From: WHSW01 sp963828755
Lineage (GTDB): Bacteria > Actinomycetota > Thermoleophilia > Solirubrobacterales > 70-9
Assembly (NCBI GenBank): GCA_963828755.1
Contig: CAWHFY010000012.1
Location: forward strand, 1-64,000
DNA: 64,000 nucleotides
Direction: 5' to 3'
A program made the position numbers and the translations under genes. Within the stretch, counting starts at the first letter, position 1, and each line of letters opens with the position of its first letter. Under the pieces are notes generated by a model. The model had not been told where the DNA came from and did not search any database. It was given only the letters and a program-made list of their open reading frames with translations. Shown here piece by piece: positions 1-9,104 of this stretch.

Positions 1-308
1 TCGAGCTCATCACCGGTGTCGAGGCTGAGCTGGCGACCGTCGACATCGAGATCGGTGACGTCTGCCATCACCACGCGCACGTTTCGTTGTCGCTTCAGCA
101 GCACCCGAATCGGCGATGCGATCTGGCCCTCGGATAGACGCCCGGACGCCGCCTGGTAGAGGAGCGGCTGGAAAAGATGGTGGCTCATGCGATCGACGAG
201 CGTCACCTCGGCGTCAGCGCCGCTCAATTCCTTGGCGGCGGCGAGTCCCCCGAACCCACCGCCGACGATTACGACTCGCCGGCGTCCCGAAGACGCCTCA
301 GCCGGCAC
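1..308 (-). CDS. Type II NADH dehydrogenase-like FAD oxidoreductase, N-terminal part (runs off window)
   Basis: Reading leftward from GTG at 308 gives about 102 codons before the window edge. The N-terminus carries a dinucleotide-binding motif, VVIVGGGFGGLAAAKEL, followed by an acidic end of beta2 (VTLVDR) and HHLFQPLLYQAA, which is typical of type II NADH:quinone oxidoreductases. In that family the enzyme is a peripheral membrane protein that passes electrons from NADH to quinone without pumping protons. The GTG lies inside the last codons of the GMC oxidoreductase gene, so it is probably the fourth gene of the zwf operon. The C-terminal NADH-binding and membrane parts are not visible, so a related flavoprotein is possible. 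Confidence 0.75.
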   Translation of the reverse strand, partial: MPAEASSGRRRVVIVGGGFGGLAAAKELSGADAEVTLVDRMSHHLFQPLLYQAASGRLSEGQIASPIRVLLKRQRNVRVVMADVTDLDVDGRQLSLDTGDEL

Positions 309-1881
309 GAGCGGACTCGCCCTCGGCCGTCGCCCCCATCCGCTCGAGCAGGTGGTCGCCGACGCGGATCGCGTTCGCCATCGCCGTCAAACCGGGGTTG
401 ACGGCCCCGATGCTGGGAAAGAAGCTGGTGTCGACGACGTAGAGGTTGTCGAGCTCGTGGGCCTTGCAGTTCGTGTCGAGCACCGAGTCGGCGGGATCGG
501 TGCCGAAGCGGCAGGTCCCGGACTGATGCGCGACCCCCGCCACCGGGATCTCGTTCTTCAGGTAGGCGTGATGTGGGAGAAGGTGGCCCTCGTGCATGCC
601 GATGTCGCCGAGGATGGACTTGAGCTTGTCGTAGAGCTCCTTCTTCGGCTTCTCGTTGGAGTAGGTGTAGCTCAGCCTGATTGCCCCGTCGTCCGTGAGC
701 GTCACCCGGTTCTCGGGCTTCGGCAGATCCTCGGTAGAGAGCCAGAAGTCGACGGCGTGGGCGGCGATCTTCTCAAGGCTCCAGCTGGGGGCCAGCTTCG
801 TCTCGCCCGGCTTCTCTCCCCGAAACATCGGAGCCTGGGACTTGCCGACCATCTGGATGTTGCCGAGCGGGTGATCGAACTCCTCACCGGCGAAGTAGAA
901 GTCATTGAGCCCGAGCGTCTTCTGGAAGACGGTCGGGTTTGGCTCCTTCGACAGGGCCAGGACGGCCTGGCTGTTGTGGAACATGTAGTTGCGGCCCACC
1001 TGGTCGGAACCGTTCGCCAGGCCATTCGGATGCTTGTCGGTGGCGGAGGCGAGCAGCAGCTTGGCGGAGTTGGCCGCACCGCAGGAGACCGCGACGATGT
1101 CGGCTGAGTAGGTCTCCCGGTCGCCGTCGCGCTCGACCACGACCTCCGTCACCGCGTCACCGCCGGCGTCGGTGTTGAGAGCCACCGCCTCTGCGTTCGT
1201 CAGCAGCGTGACGTTCGCGTGTTCGAGCGCGGGCCGCACTGCGATCACCTCGGCGTCGGACTTCGCGTGCACCAGGCAGGGAAAGCCATCGCAGTTGTCG
1301 CAGCGGACGCAGGCGCTGTAGGGCATGTTCGCCTCGTCCAACATCACCCCGCACGGCGCGTGGAAGGGCCGGTAGCCGGCGGCGGCGAGATCGTCCGAGA
1401 GCTGCTGGATGCGCGGCTCGTGGGAGACGGCCGGGAAGGGATAGGGAGCGCTTGCCGGGGGCTCTGTGGGGTCCTCGCCTCGAGCACCGTGCACCTGGTA
1501 GAGCTCCTCCGCCTGCGTGTAGTAGGGCTCCATCTCGTCGTAGGAGATCGGCCAGGCCCGCGAGACGCCGTCCTCGTACCGGACCTCGCCGAAGTCCTCG
1601 GCGCGCAGCCGGTAGAGCGCCGCGCCGAACATCTTGGTCGCGCCGCCGACGAAGTAGTGCACCTGCGGGGCGAACTCCTTGTCCTTGGCGTCGTACCAGG
1701 TGTCCTCCGACTGGTAGCGGCCGTCGACAAAGACGTCCTCGGCCCGCCAGTTCTGCGGCTCGCGAGTCAGGAAGTCCCCGCGCTCGAGCAGCAGGATCTT
1801 CTTGCCGGACGGAGCGAGCCGGTTGACCAACGTCCCCCCGCCGGCGCCGCTGCCGATCACGATCACGTCGTAGTCGCTCAT
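298..1881 (-). CDS. GMC family oxidoreductase
   Basis: A 527-residue flavoprotein of the glucose-methanol-choline family, which oxidises alcohols or sugars with FAD. Residues 4-18 hold the FAD motif (VIVIGSGAGGGTLVN) and the C-terminus has the family's HQSGTCRFG and AVNPGLTAMANAIRVG signatures. There is a Cys cluster at residues 191, 194, 197 and 202 (C-x2-C-x2-C-x4-C) followed by HAKSDAE, which could bind a metal or an Fe-S centre; that role is inference. The ATG overlaps the stop of the GH15 gene in an ATGA, so translation is probably coupled. The substrate cannot be told from sequence; the context of zwf and a glycosidase suggests a sugar or sugar alcohol. Confidence 0.85.
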   Translation of the reverse strand: MSDYDVIVIGSGAGGGTLVNRLAPSGKKILLLERGDFLTREPQNWRAEDVFVDGRYQSEDTWYDAKDKEFAPQVHYFVGGATKMFGAALYRLRAEDFGEVRYEDGVSRAWPISYDEMEPYYTQAEELYQVHGARGEDPTEPPASAPYPFPAVSHEPRIQQLSDDLAAAGYRPFHAPCGVMLDEANMPYSACVRCDNCDGFPCLVHAKSDAEVIAVRPALEHANVTLLTNAEAVALNTDAGGDAVTEVVVERDGDRETYSADIVAVSCGAANSAKLLLASATDKHPNGLANGSDQVGRNYMFHNSQAVLALSKEPNPTVFQKTLGLNDFYFAGEEFDHPLGNIQMVGKSQAPMFRGEKPGETKLAPSWSLEKIAAHAVDFWLSTEDLPKPENRVTLTDDGAIRLSYTYSNEKPKKELYDKLKSILGDIGMHEGHLLPHHAYLKNEIPVAGVAHQSGTCRFGTDPADSVLDTNCKAHELDNLYVVDTSFFPSIGAVNPGLTAMANAIRVGDHLLERMGATAEGESARAG

Positions 1882-3848
1882 GCGTTGACGCCGACCTCCT
1901 TGAGGCGCTCGCTGAGGATGATCCGCGCCGCCGCCTCGATCAAGGCGAGGTGCGAGAAGGCCTGGGGGAAGTTCCCCAGGTGGCGGCCCGTGCTGGGGTC
2001 GAACTCTTCGGCGTAGAGGCCGAGCGGCGAGGCGATGCGGAGCAGCCGGTCCATCAGGTCGCGGGCGCGCTGCTGCTCGCGGATGATCGCCAGACCCGTG
2101 ACGAGCCAGAAGGAGCAGATCAGGAAGCTGCCCTCCTTGCCCGAGAGCCCGTCGTCGGTCTCGCCGGTCCGGTAGCGCAGGACGTATCCGTCCTCGGTGA
2201 GGTCGTCCGCAATTGCCAGCACGCTCTTGCGGAGCACCTCGTCATCGCCCGGCAGGAAGCCGAACAGGGCGGCCAACAATGTCGAAGCGTCGAGGGCGTC
2301 GGTGTCGTAGTGCTGCCGCAGGACCCCGTCCCGTGCACCGTTTTCGAGGATGTCCTTGCGGATCTCCTCAGCCGTGGCGCCCCATGTCTCCTGGAGCTTC
2401 GAGTCCCCTCGGATCTCCGCGAGCTTCGAGGCGCGGTCCATCGCGACCCAGCACATGAGCTTCGAGGAGACGTAGTGCTGGGGCTCGCCGCGCGCCTCCC
2501 AGATCCCCTGGTCCGGCTTCTTCCAGACTTTGGTTGCGCACTCGGCCTGGGCCTGCACCACCGGCCAGAGTCTCCGAGGCAGCCGCTGGCTGCGATGGCT
2601 GTGCAGGAGGATCGAGTCGAGCGCCGCACCGAAGACGTCGTTCTGTCGTTGATCGAAGGCGCCGTTTCCGACCCGCACCGGCGACGCCCCCGCGTATCCG
2701 GAGAGATCATCCCTCGTCGACTCGGTCAGGTCTCGCCGACCGTCGATCCCGTACATGATCTGCAGCGCACCGTCCTTGTCCGGCTCGAGGTCGCCGATGA
2801 ACTGCATGAACTCGTTGGCCTCCCAGTCCAGGTTCAGGTAGTGGAGGGCCTGGAGCGTGAAGGTCGAGTCCCTGATCCAGGTGAAGCGGTAGTCCCAGTT
2901 GCGCTCCCCGCCGGGTGTTTCGGGCAGTGAGGTCGTCAGGGCGGCCACGGTCGCACCGGTCGGCATGTAGGTGAGACCCTTGATCGTCAGGGCCGAGCGC
3001 TGGATCGCCCCTCGGAAGCGGTGGTCGGGCATCCGGGCCTTGGAGACCCAGGTGCGCCAGTATTCGGTCGTCTCGCTGAGGCGCGCGTTGGCCTCGTCCA
3101 CGTCCTCCGGCGAGGCCAGCTCCTCGGCCCAGGAGAGTGAGCAGAAGGCCTGTTCGCCCTTCTGCAGCGTGTGGCGCGCCTGCGCCGCTTCTCCCTCCAC
3201 CCCGAGGGGCATGCTGCTGCGGAGCCTCATCGTCGGCCCCTCCCCGCTTGCATCGGCGGTGTGAGGGCCGAGCAGCGACCAGTCCCCCAGCACCCGCCCA
3301 TAATCGAAGTCCGGCTCGCAGAGCAGCTCTATGTCGACCGAACCGTCCAAGCAGAGCACCGTCCGAACCAGCAAATGATGGGCGTCCTCGTCGGCGGGGG
3401 CCCTCGTATGCGGGGTGATCTCGTCCTTGTGCCGGGTCGGGCCGATCGTCAGCGCGTCGCGCACCATTGCCCAGCCGGTGGGCGTGTGCCAGGTCGTGTT
3501 GAGGATGTTCGTGCCGGGCTCATAGATCCTCCCGCTCGGGACGTTGATCCCGAAGGGACCGAAGCGGAACGAGCCCGCTTCCCGGTCCAGCAGCGTCCCG
3601 AAGATGCTGGGCGAGTCGAACCGCGGCACGCAGAGCCAGTCGATCGCCCCGTCGGGCGCCACCAGTGCGCCGGTATGGCAGTTGGAGAGGAAGGCGTAGT
3701 CCGCAATCGGCGGAAACGGCGACGGCATCGCGGCGCTCTGGGGCATTCCCTTCTCCTTGCCGGCCGCGGGCGCTTTGCCGGCTCCACTCGCCGCCGCCTT
3801 GCCGCTGGAGCGGGTCTTTCCGGACCCCTTCTGCTTCGCGGGACTCAT
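1878..3848 (-). CDS. Glycoside hydrolase family 15 protein (glucoamylase/trehalase-like)
   Basis: About 656 residues with a GH15 layout. The first ~40 residues are a Lys/Ala/Gly-rich low-complexity tail. Then comes the family N-terminal domain (IADYAFLSNCHTGALV, IDWLCVPRFDSP) and an alpha/alpha barrel. NWDYRFTWIRD forms part of the active site, and the likely catalytic acid and base are the Glu in QGIWEARGE and in YAEEFDPSTGRHLGNFPQ. Family members release glucose from alpha-glucans or trehalose. I chose ATG 3848 because it overlaps the zwf stop as ATGA; an in-frame ATG at 3860 would add four residues. No signal peptide is seen, so it is probably cytoplasmic and feeds glucose toward the adjacent zwf. 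Confidence 0.88.
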   Translation of the reverse strand: MSPAKQKGSGKTRSSGKAAASGAGKAPAAGKEKGMPQSAAMPSPFPPIADYAFLSNCHTGALVAPDGAIDWLCVPRFDSPSIFGTLLDREAGSFRFGPFGINVPSGRIYEPGTNILNTTWHTPTGWAMVRDALTIGPTRHKDEITPHTRAPADEDAHHLLVRTVLCLDGSVDIELLCEPDFDYGRVLGDWSLLGPHTADASGEGPTMRLRSSMPLGVEGEAAQARHTLQKGEQAFCSLSWAEELASPEDVDEANARLSETTEYWRTWVSKARMPDHRFRGAIQRSALTIKGLTYMPTGATVAALTTSLPETPGGERNWDYRFTWIRDSTFTLQALHYLNLDWEANEFMQFIGDLEPDKDGALQIMYGIDGRRDLTESTRDDLSGYAGASPVRVGNGAFDQRQNDVFGAALDSILLHSHRSQRLPRRLWPVVQAQAECATKVWKKPDQGIWEARGEPQHYVSSKLMCWVAMDRASKLAEIRGDSKLQETWGATAEEIRKDILENGARDGVLRQHYDTDALDASTLLAALFGFLPGDDEVLRKSVLAIADDLTEDGYVLRYRTGETDDGLSGKEGSFLICSFWLVTGLAIIREQQRARDLMDRLLRIASPLGLYAEEFDPSTGRHLGNFPQAFSHLALIEAAARIILSERLKEVGVNA

Positions 3849-5248
3849 GACCCGGTCCACGGCTCGTGCCAGCCGCCGTAGTCCTTCACCAGCCGGTCGG
3901 CGGCCTTCGGTCCCCAGGTGCCGGGCTTGTACGGCAGGACCCTGGGCGGCTTCTCGAGCAGCGGGCCGCAGACCCGCCAGGTCTCCTCGATGTTGTCCTG
4001 TCGGGTGAAGCGCGTGCTGTTGCCGACCATCGCGGCGTGCAGGAGGACCTCGTATGGGGTCGGGCCCTCGCCGCCCTCCTGGGCGAACTCCATCTCGAGG
4101 TTGATCTGCTCGGGTCTGGTTTCGTCACTGCGCTGTGCGTCGAGCAGCAGACGAATCCCGGTGGTCGGGTGGAGCCTGACGACAAGCTGGTCGGGCTCGG
4201 TCCGCCGCCGGCTGTTCGCGCTGTAGCCGAGGCGCGGCGGCTGCTTGAAGATCAGCCTGAGCTCCCACTGCTCCACCGGGAGCTCCTTCCCCGTCCGGAT
4301 GAAGAACGGGACTCCGGTCCAGCGCCAGTTGTCGATCTCGAAGCGCATCGCCGCAAAGGTCTCCGTCTTCGAGTCCTTCGCCACCCCCTTGATCTTCCGG
4401 TAGCCCTCGTACTGCCCTCGCACGTACTGCTTCGGGTCGGCCTTCGGCATCGCCGAGAAGACACCAAACATCGCGTCCTTCAACGCCCGGGCGTTGCGGC
4501 TGGCGGGCGGTTCCATCGCAGCCGCCGCGACCACCTGCATCAGGTGGTTGACCACCACGTCCCGGAGGGCGCCGACGGGGTCGTAGAAGCTGCCGCGGTC
4601 GGAGACTCCGAAGTCCTCCGCCATCGTGATCTGAACGCAGGCGACGCTGTTGCGGTTCCAGACGGGCTCGAACATCACATTCCCGAAACGTAGATAGAGA
4701 ATCTCGGCCAGCCCCATCACGCCGAGGAAGTGGTCGATCCGGTAGAGCTGGTCCTCACGGATGTACTGATGGATCTCCGCGGCGAGCGCGCGGGCGGAAG
4801 CGAGGTCGTGGCCGAAGGGCTTCTCGACGACCACTCTCGCGTGCCCGGTCAGACCGGCCTCGGCCAGCCCCTTGATCGTCATGCCGAAGAGGGAAGGCGG
4901 GATCTCCAGATAGAAGACCGGGGTCCTCGCCCCCTTGATGTGGGCGGCGAGGCGCTTGTAAGTGTCGGCCTCGGCGAAGTCGCCCTGGACGTAGGAGAGG
5001 CGCTTGGCGAATCGGTTGAAGACCTTCGGGTCGGGCTTCCGCCCGGACGAGGTCTCGATCGCCTTGCGGGCGTGATCACGGAGGTCCTTGTCCGACCAGT
5101 CGTCGAAGGCCACGCCGACGACCGGGCAGTCGAGTAGCCCGCGGGCCTCGAGCCTGTAGAGCGAGTGGAAGGTCATCACCTTCGCCAGATCGCCCGTGAT
5201 CCCGAAGACGACGAAAACGTCGCATGACGTATTGCCCTTCCTTGGCAC
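3845..5248 (-). CDS. zwf: Glucose-6-phosphate dehydrogenase
   Basis: A 467-residue enzyme oxidising glucose 6-phosphate to 6-phosphogluconolactone with NADP, the entry step of the pentose phosphate pathway. The coenzyme motif is FGITGDLAK near residue 15, the substrate-binding signature is RIDHFLG, and VEKPFGHDL is also present. Length is slightly short for the family (about 480-510) but the ends look complete. It is the first gene of a leftward operon in which each next gene overlaps the last (GH15, GMC oxidoreductase, NADH dehydrogenase). It is transcribed away from the epimerase at 5332, so the ~80 bp between them should hold both promoters. Confidence 0.95.
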   Translation of the reverse strand: MPRKGNTSCDVFVVFGITGDLAKVMTFHSLYRLEARGLLDCPVVGVAFDDWSDKDLRDHARKAIETSSGRKPDPKVFNRFAKRLSYVQGDFAEADTYKRLAAHIKGARTPVFYLEIPPSLFGMTIKGLAEAGLTGHARVVVEKPFGHDLASARALAAEIHQYIREDQLYRIDHFLGVMGLAEILYLRFGNVMFEPVWNRNSVACVQITMAEDFGVSDRGSFYDPVGALRDVVVNHLMQVVAAAAMEPPASRNARALKDAMFGVFSAMPKADPKQYVRGQYEGYRKIKGVAKDSKTETFAAMRFEIDNWRWTGVPFFIRTGKELPVEQWELRLIFKQPPRLGYSANSRRRTEPDQLVVRLHPTTGIRLLLDAQRSDETRPEQINLEMEFAQEGGEGPTPYEVLLHAAMVGNSTRFTRQDNIEETWRVCGPLLEKPPRVLPYKPGTWGPKAADRLVKDYGGWHEPWTGS

Positions 5249-5331
5249 GGGCCTATCCTAATCCCGCGCCGACCCCCGGTGTGGTTTCCTGTCGCGATCG
5301 GCGACCCGTTCCCTCAGACTGTGGCCAAGAG

Positions 5332-6276
5332 ATGATCGCCAGCAGGATGGTGGAGGGGTTGACCGCGCTGACGCTCGCGACCGACGCGGGCCTCGAGGCC
5401 GCGTTCGTCCCGAGCGCCGGCATGGTCGGGTGCTCGCTGATCGATGACGGCGAGCAGCTACTCGGCCAGCGCGGAGGCCTGCGGCACTACATCGAGCAGC
5501 GCTCGACGATGGGGATCCCGCTCCTTCACCCGTGGGCGAATCGCGTCACTCGGACGAAGTTCCCGGTCGCCGGCAGGGAGGTCGTTCTGGACGACGCTCG
5601 GCTGCCGCTTTCCCGCGGCCCCGGGGGGCTCCCGATCCACGGATTGCTCGCGGCAGCCGAGGGGTGGCAGGTGGACCGGCACGAGGCGACGGAGGACGGC
5701 GGGGTGCTCGCCGCGACGTTCGACTTCGCCGCCCACCAAGAGCTGCTGGCGGCGTTTCCCTTCCCACACCGGGTGCAGTGGGAGGGGACCTTGCAAGGGC
5801 CGACCCTCACGATCGCCACGACGATCCACGCGTCGGGTGATGTGTCGGTACCGATCTCGTTCGGCTACCACCCTTATCTGCGCCTACCCGGAGTCGATCG
5901 CGCCGAGTGGGAGGTGAGAATCCCGGTGCGCGAGCGCGTGAAGCTCGACCGCCGAATGATTCCGACCGGCGACCGCGAGCGAATCAAGGTGGCGAATGGT
6001 CCGCTTGGCGAGCGGACGTTCGATGACGAATATCTGGCTCCGCCGGACGCGGCGCCCTTGGTCCTCACCGGCGGTGGCCGACGAATCGAGCTCTCGGTCG
6101 GCCCCGGCTACCGATTCGCCCAGGTCTACGCTCCCAGCGATGACGATGTCGTTGCCTTCGAGCCGATGACGGCCCCGACCAACGCCCTCGTCGCCGGTGG
6201 TCCTGACCTGCCGCTCGTCCCGCCCGGAGGGCGGTACGAGGCGATCTTCTCGATCACGGTGTCGGACGGCGACTAG
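5332..6276 (+). CDS. Aldose 1-epimerase family protein
   Basis: About 314 residues of the galactose mutarotase superfamily, enzymes that interconvert the alpha and beta anomers of aldoses. The family pattern of beta strands is present, with HPWANRV, PIHGLLA and FGYHPYLRLPG; the His residues in the last two are candidates for the catalytic pair, and a Glu comes near FEPMTAPTNAL. The open frame runs further upstream but the homologous part starts after the ATG at 5332; ATG 5347 is an alternative. It faces zwf across a short divergent promoter region, which fits a shared sugar phosphate role. The exact sugar is unknown. Confidence 0.82.
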   Translation: MIASRMVEGLTALTLATDAGLEAAFVPSAGMVGCSLIDDGEQLLGQRGGLRHYIEQRSTMGIPLLHPWANRVTRTKFPVAGREVVLDDARLPLSRGPGGLPIHGLLAAAEGWQVDRHEATEDGGVLAATFDFAAHQELLAAFPFPHRVQWEGTLQGPTLTIATTIHASGDVSVPISFGYHPYLRLPGVDRAEWEVRIPVRERVKLDRRMIPTGDRERIKVANGPLGERTFDDEYLAPPDAAPLVLTGGGRRIELSVGPGYRFAQVYAPSDDDVVAFEPMTAPTNALVAGGPDLPLVPPGGRYEAIFSITVSDGD

Positions 6277-6289
6277 GCGACGGGCGGAG

Positions 6290-7231
6290 CTAGGGGACGC
6301 GGTTGGGCGGTTCGTCGCCCCGTAAGGCGGCGAGCACGTTGTCAGCGACGAGGTCTGCCATCGCGTCCCGCGTGCGGGTGGTCGCCGAGCCGATGTGGGG
6401 AAGCAGGACGCAGTTAGGGGCGCCGAGCAGCTCGACCGGTACGTCGGGCTCGTGCTCGTAGACATCCAAGCCGGCGGCCCCAATCGTCCCGTCGTTCAGG
6501 GCGTCCCCGAGCGCTGCAGAGTCGACGAGGGATCCGCGAGCCGTGTTGACCAGGATCGCGTCAGGCTTCATCGCACCGAGCTCCCGCCGCCCGATCAGGC
6601 CGATCGTCTCGGGGGTCGCCGGCACGTGCAGGCTGACGACGTCGGCGCAGCGAAGCAGCTCCCCGAGTTCAACACGGACCGCACCCAGGCCCCGTTCTGC
6701 GTCGGGCTTGCGCTTGCGGCCGCTGTAGACGATCTGGCCTGCGAGGGCGGCTACAAGCTCTGCATAGCGGTGTCCGATCCGGCCCATCCCGACAATGCCA
6801 AATGTTGCGCGGCTGAGCTCCCGGCCAAGGTAGCCGTCCGGGTCCGGACCTCGCCATCGGCCCGCTCGTAGGTCCGCCTCGGCCTCGGTGGTGCGGCGGG
6901 CCGCGGCGAGGGTGAGGCTGAGCGCCAGCTCGGCCGTCGCGTCCGTAAGCACATCGGGCGTATTGGTGACGATCACATCGCGGCGCCGGCATTCATCGAG
7001 GTCCACGTTGTCGATCCCGACCGCGAAATTCGCCACCACCCGGAGCTGGGGACCGGCCGCCCGGAGCAGCTGCTCGCCGACGACGACCGTCGGGTCGGCG
7101 ACGATCGCATCGGCCCCGGGCGCCAGCGCGAACAGACGCTCAGGCGTGACAGCGAGACCGCCCTCCTTGATCGAACAGGTTTCAGCCAGGCGATCCGTTC
7201 CCGCCGTCGGTAGCCGGCGGGCGATCAGCAC
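6290..7231 (-). CDS. D-isomer-specific 2-hydroxyacid dehydrogenase
   Basis: About 313 residues of the family that reduces 2-oxoacids such as glyoxylate or hydroxypyruvate to D-2-hydroxyacids with NAD(P)H. The nucleotide motif is FGIVGMGRIGHRYAEL; the catalytic Arg, Glu and His are expected in VNTARGSLVD, YEHEPDVP and LPHIGSAT, all of which are seen. The frame stays open upstream, but that stretch is Arg/Pro-rich and overlaps the divergent PfkB gene, so I chose the GTG at 7231. It runs tail-to-tail with the epimerase. With the neighbouring PfkB kinase it could act in glycerate or sugar-acid metabolism; this pairing is inference. Confidence 0.85.
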   Translation of the reverse strand: MLIARRLPTAGTDRLAETCSIKEGGLAVTPERLFALAPGADAIVADPTVVVGEQLLRAAGPQLRVVANFAVGIDNVDLDECRRRDVIVTNTPDVLTDATAELALSLTLAAARRTTEAEADLRAGRWRGPDPDGYLGRELSRATFGIVGMGRIGHRYAELVAALAGQIVYSGRKRKPDAERGLGAVRVELGELLRCADVVSLHVPATPETIGLIGRRELGAMKPDAILVNTARGSLVDSAALGDALNDGTIGAAGLDVYEHEPDVPVELLGAPNCVLLPHIGSATTRTRDAMADLVADNVLAALRGDEPPNRVP

Positions 7232-7281
7232 TGTCGGGTTGGCATCGAGCCGGTTCAGCGCGTGCGAGACTATCCAGACCG

Positions 7282-8115
7282 ATGAGGATCGCTGTCGTCG
7301 GGCACATGGAATGGGCCGAGTTCGCGCGGGTCGAGAGGGTCCCAGAACCCGGCGAGATCGTTCAGGCCGCCGAGGGCTGGGAGGAGCCGGCAGGCGGCGG
7401 AGCCGTCGCCGCGGTGCAGCTCGCACGCCTGGCCGGCGAGTGCCTCTTCCTCACCGCCCTGGGCGATGACGACCTCGGCCACCGCGCGGAGCGAGAGCTG
7501 CAGGCTCTCGGGGTTCGCGTCGAGGCAGTGTGGCGCTCGGAGCCGCAACGGAGGGCGTTTGTTCACCTCGACGCCGACGCCGAGCGCACGATCACGGTGA
7601 TCGGCGAGCGCGCCGGGCCGCACGCGGACGACCCGCTTCCCTGGTCCGAGCTCGAGGACGCCGACGCGGTCTACTTCACCGCCGGCGATCCCGCGGCGGT
7701 ACGTGCGGCGCGGGCTGCGCGTCAGCTCGTGTCGACCGTGCGCGCGGTCGATTCGTTGGCGAAAGCCGGGGTCCAGATCGACATGCTGGTGTCGAGCGCA
7801 GAGGATGAGGGGGAGCGCTACTCGCCCGGTGACATCAAACCGTCGCCGCGTTTCGTCGCGCGCACTGCCGGTGCCTCGGGAGGGGTGCTCGAGACGGTCG
7901 ACGGCGCCCGCAGAGCATGGACCGCCCCTCCGCTGCCCGGCCCGGCGGTCGACGCGTACGGCGCCGGGGATTCGTTCGCAGCGGGCGTGACCTTTGGGTT
8001 GGCGCAGGGCCGGTCGGCCGATGAGGCGGCGGCGCTTGGCGCGCGCTGTGGCGCAGCGGCCGTCACAGGCCGCGGACCGTACGCGGCGGACCTCCGCGAG
8101 GTGCGGACACCATGA
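7282..8115 (+). CDS. PfkB family carbohydrate kinase
   Basis: A 277-residue ribokinase-like protein that should phosphorylate a sugar or nucleoside with ATP. The C-terminal signature AYGAGDSFAAGVTFGL contains the anion hole (GAGD) with the catalytic Asp. A Gly-rich substrate-binding region is near residues 35-45 (PAGGGAVAA). The start ATG lies 50 bp from the divergent hydroxyacid dehydrogenase. Its stop overlaps the ATG of the next gene (ATGA), so the two are translated together. Substrate unknown. Confidence 0.85.
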   Translation: MRIAVVGHMEWAEFARVERVPEPGEIVQAAEGWEEPAGGGAVAAVQLARLAGECLFLTALGDDDLGHRAERELQALGVRVEAVWRSEPQRRAFVHLDADAERTITVIGERAGPHADDPLPWSELEDADAVYFTAGDPAAVRAARAARQLVSTVRAVDSLAKAGVQIDMLVSSAEDEGERYSPGDIKPSPRFVARTAGASGGVLETVDGARRAWTAPPLPGPAVDAYGAGDSFAAGVTFGLAQGRSADEAAALGARCGAAAVTGRGPYAADLREVRTP

Positions 8116-9059
8116 GCGACCGGGACGAAGGCGGCAGCGAAGGGTTGACCGCCGCCGAGTTCAGGCAGCTGTTCGAGGCCGTCTCCACCTGGGGGCACTG
8201 GGGGGCCGATGACGAACGGGGCGCCCTCAACTACCTCACTCCCGCGAGGGTTCTCGAGGCTGCGCGGCTCGTTCGCACCGGCGAGACCGTGACGCTGAGT
8301 CTCCCGCTGAACACGCGACTTGGAATCGACAATCCCGCGCCCGCGGATCACCACATGACGATGATGGGGGATGAGGACATCGGATCCGGAACTCTCAGCT
8401 TCGCGAAGGACTACGTTGGGGCCGACTACCACAATCCGTCCCACACCCACATCGACGCGCTCTGCCATGTCGCGTTCGACGGGACTCTCTACAACGGAAG
8501 GTCGACCGCCTCACTGACTCGCGAGGGAGCGACTGCCGACGACATCGGAGTGCTCAAGGACGGCCTCGTCGGGCGCGGCGTGCTGCTGGACGTGCCCGCG
8601 TTGCGTGGGGTCGATTGGCTCGAGCCCGGCGAGCACGTCTTCCCCGACGAACTCGAGGGCTGCGAGCGGAAGCAGGGCGTGACGGTCCAAGAGGGCGACA
8701 TCCTGCTCGTGCGAACGGGCCACGCCAAGCGCCACGCCGATCTCGGACCATGGGACAGCGACGCTGCCAAGGCAGGCCTGCACCCCGGCTGCGCCATGTT
8801 TCTGGCGGAGCGGCGGGTTGCGGCGCTCGGCTCGGATGGCAATAACGACACCACCCCGAGCACGACCGAGGGGATCGACTTTCCGATCCATGCCTTGGCG
8901 CTGAACGCGATGGGAGTTCACCTGCTCGATTACCTGCAGCTCGAGGATCTCGTCGGCGCGTGCGAACGCGAAAGCCGCTGGGAGTTCCTCTTCCTCACGG
9001 CACCGCTACGCGTCATCGGAGGGACCGGCTCACCGGTGAACCCGATCGCGGTCCTGTGA
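8112..9059 (+). CDS. Cyclase family protein (kynurenine formamidase-like)
   Basis: A 315-residue member of the cyclase/kynurenine formamidase family, metal-dependent amide or ester hydrolases. The region around residues 100-115 reads DYHNPSHTHIDALCHVAFDG, matching the family's H-x-[GS]-THxDxxxH metal site, although the usual Gly in HxGTH is Ser here. HPGCAMFLAERRVAALGSDGND-like sequence further on is also typical. The start overlaps the PfkB stop. These enzymes often act on small cyclic amides or imides; the substrate here is not known. Confidence 0.83.
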   Translation: MSDRDEGGSEGLTAAEFRQLFEAVSTWGHWGADDERGALNYLTPARVLEAARLVRTGETVTLSLPLNTRLGIDNPAPADHHMTMMGDEDIGSGTLSFAKDYVGADYHNPSHTHIDALCHVAFDGTLYNGRSTASLTREGATADDIGVLKDGLVGRGVLLDVPALRGVDWLEPGEHVFPDELEGCERKQGVTVQEGDILLVRTGHAKRHADLGPWDSDAAKAGLHPGCAMFLAERRVAALGSDGNNDTTPSTTEGIDFPIHALALNAMGVHLLDYLQLEDLVGACERESRWEFLFLTAPLRVIGGTGSPVNPIAVL

Positions 9060-9104
9060 GCGGCCAAACGCCCCGCACTGGTCTTCGCGATGCGGAGAGC
9101 GAGC

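Noticed and set aside
187..1107. Long rightward ORF opposite the GMC oxidoreductase
   Set aside because: It is a high-GC shadow of the leftward gene; composition is Val/Gly/Arg-biased with no recognisable domain.
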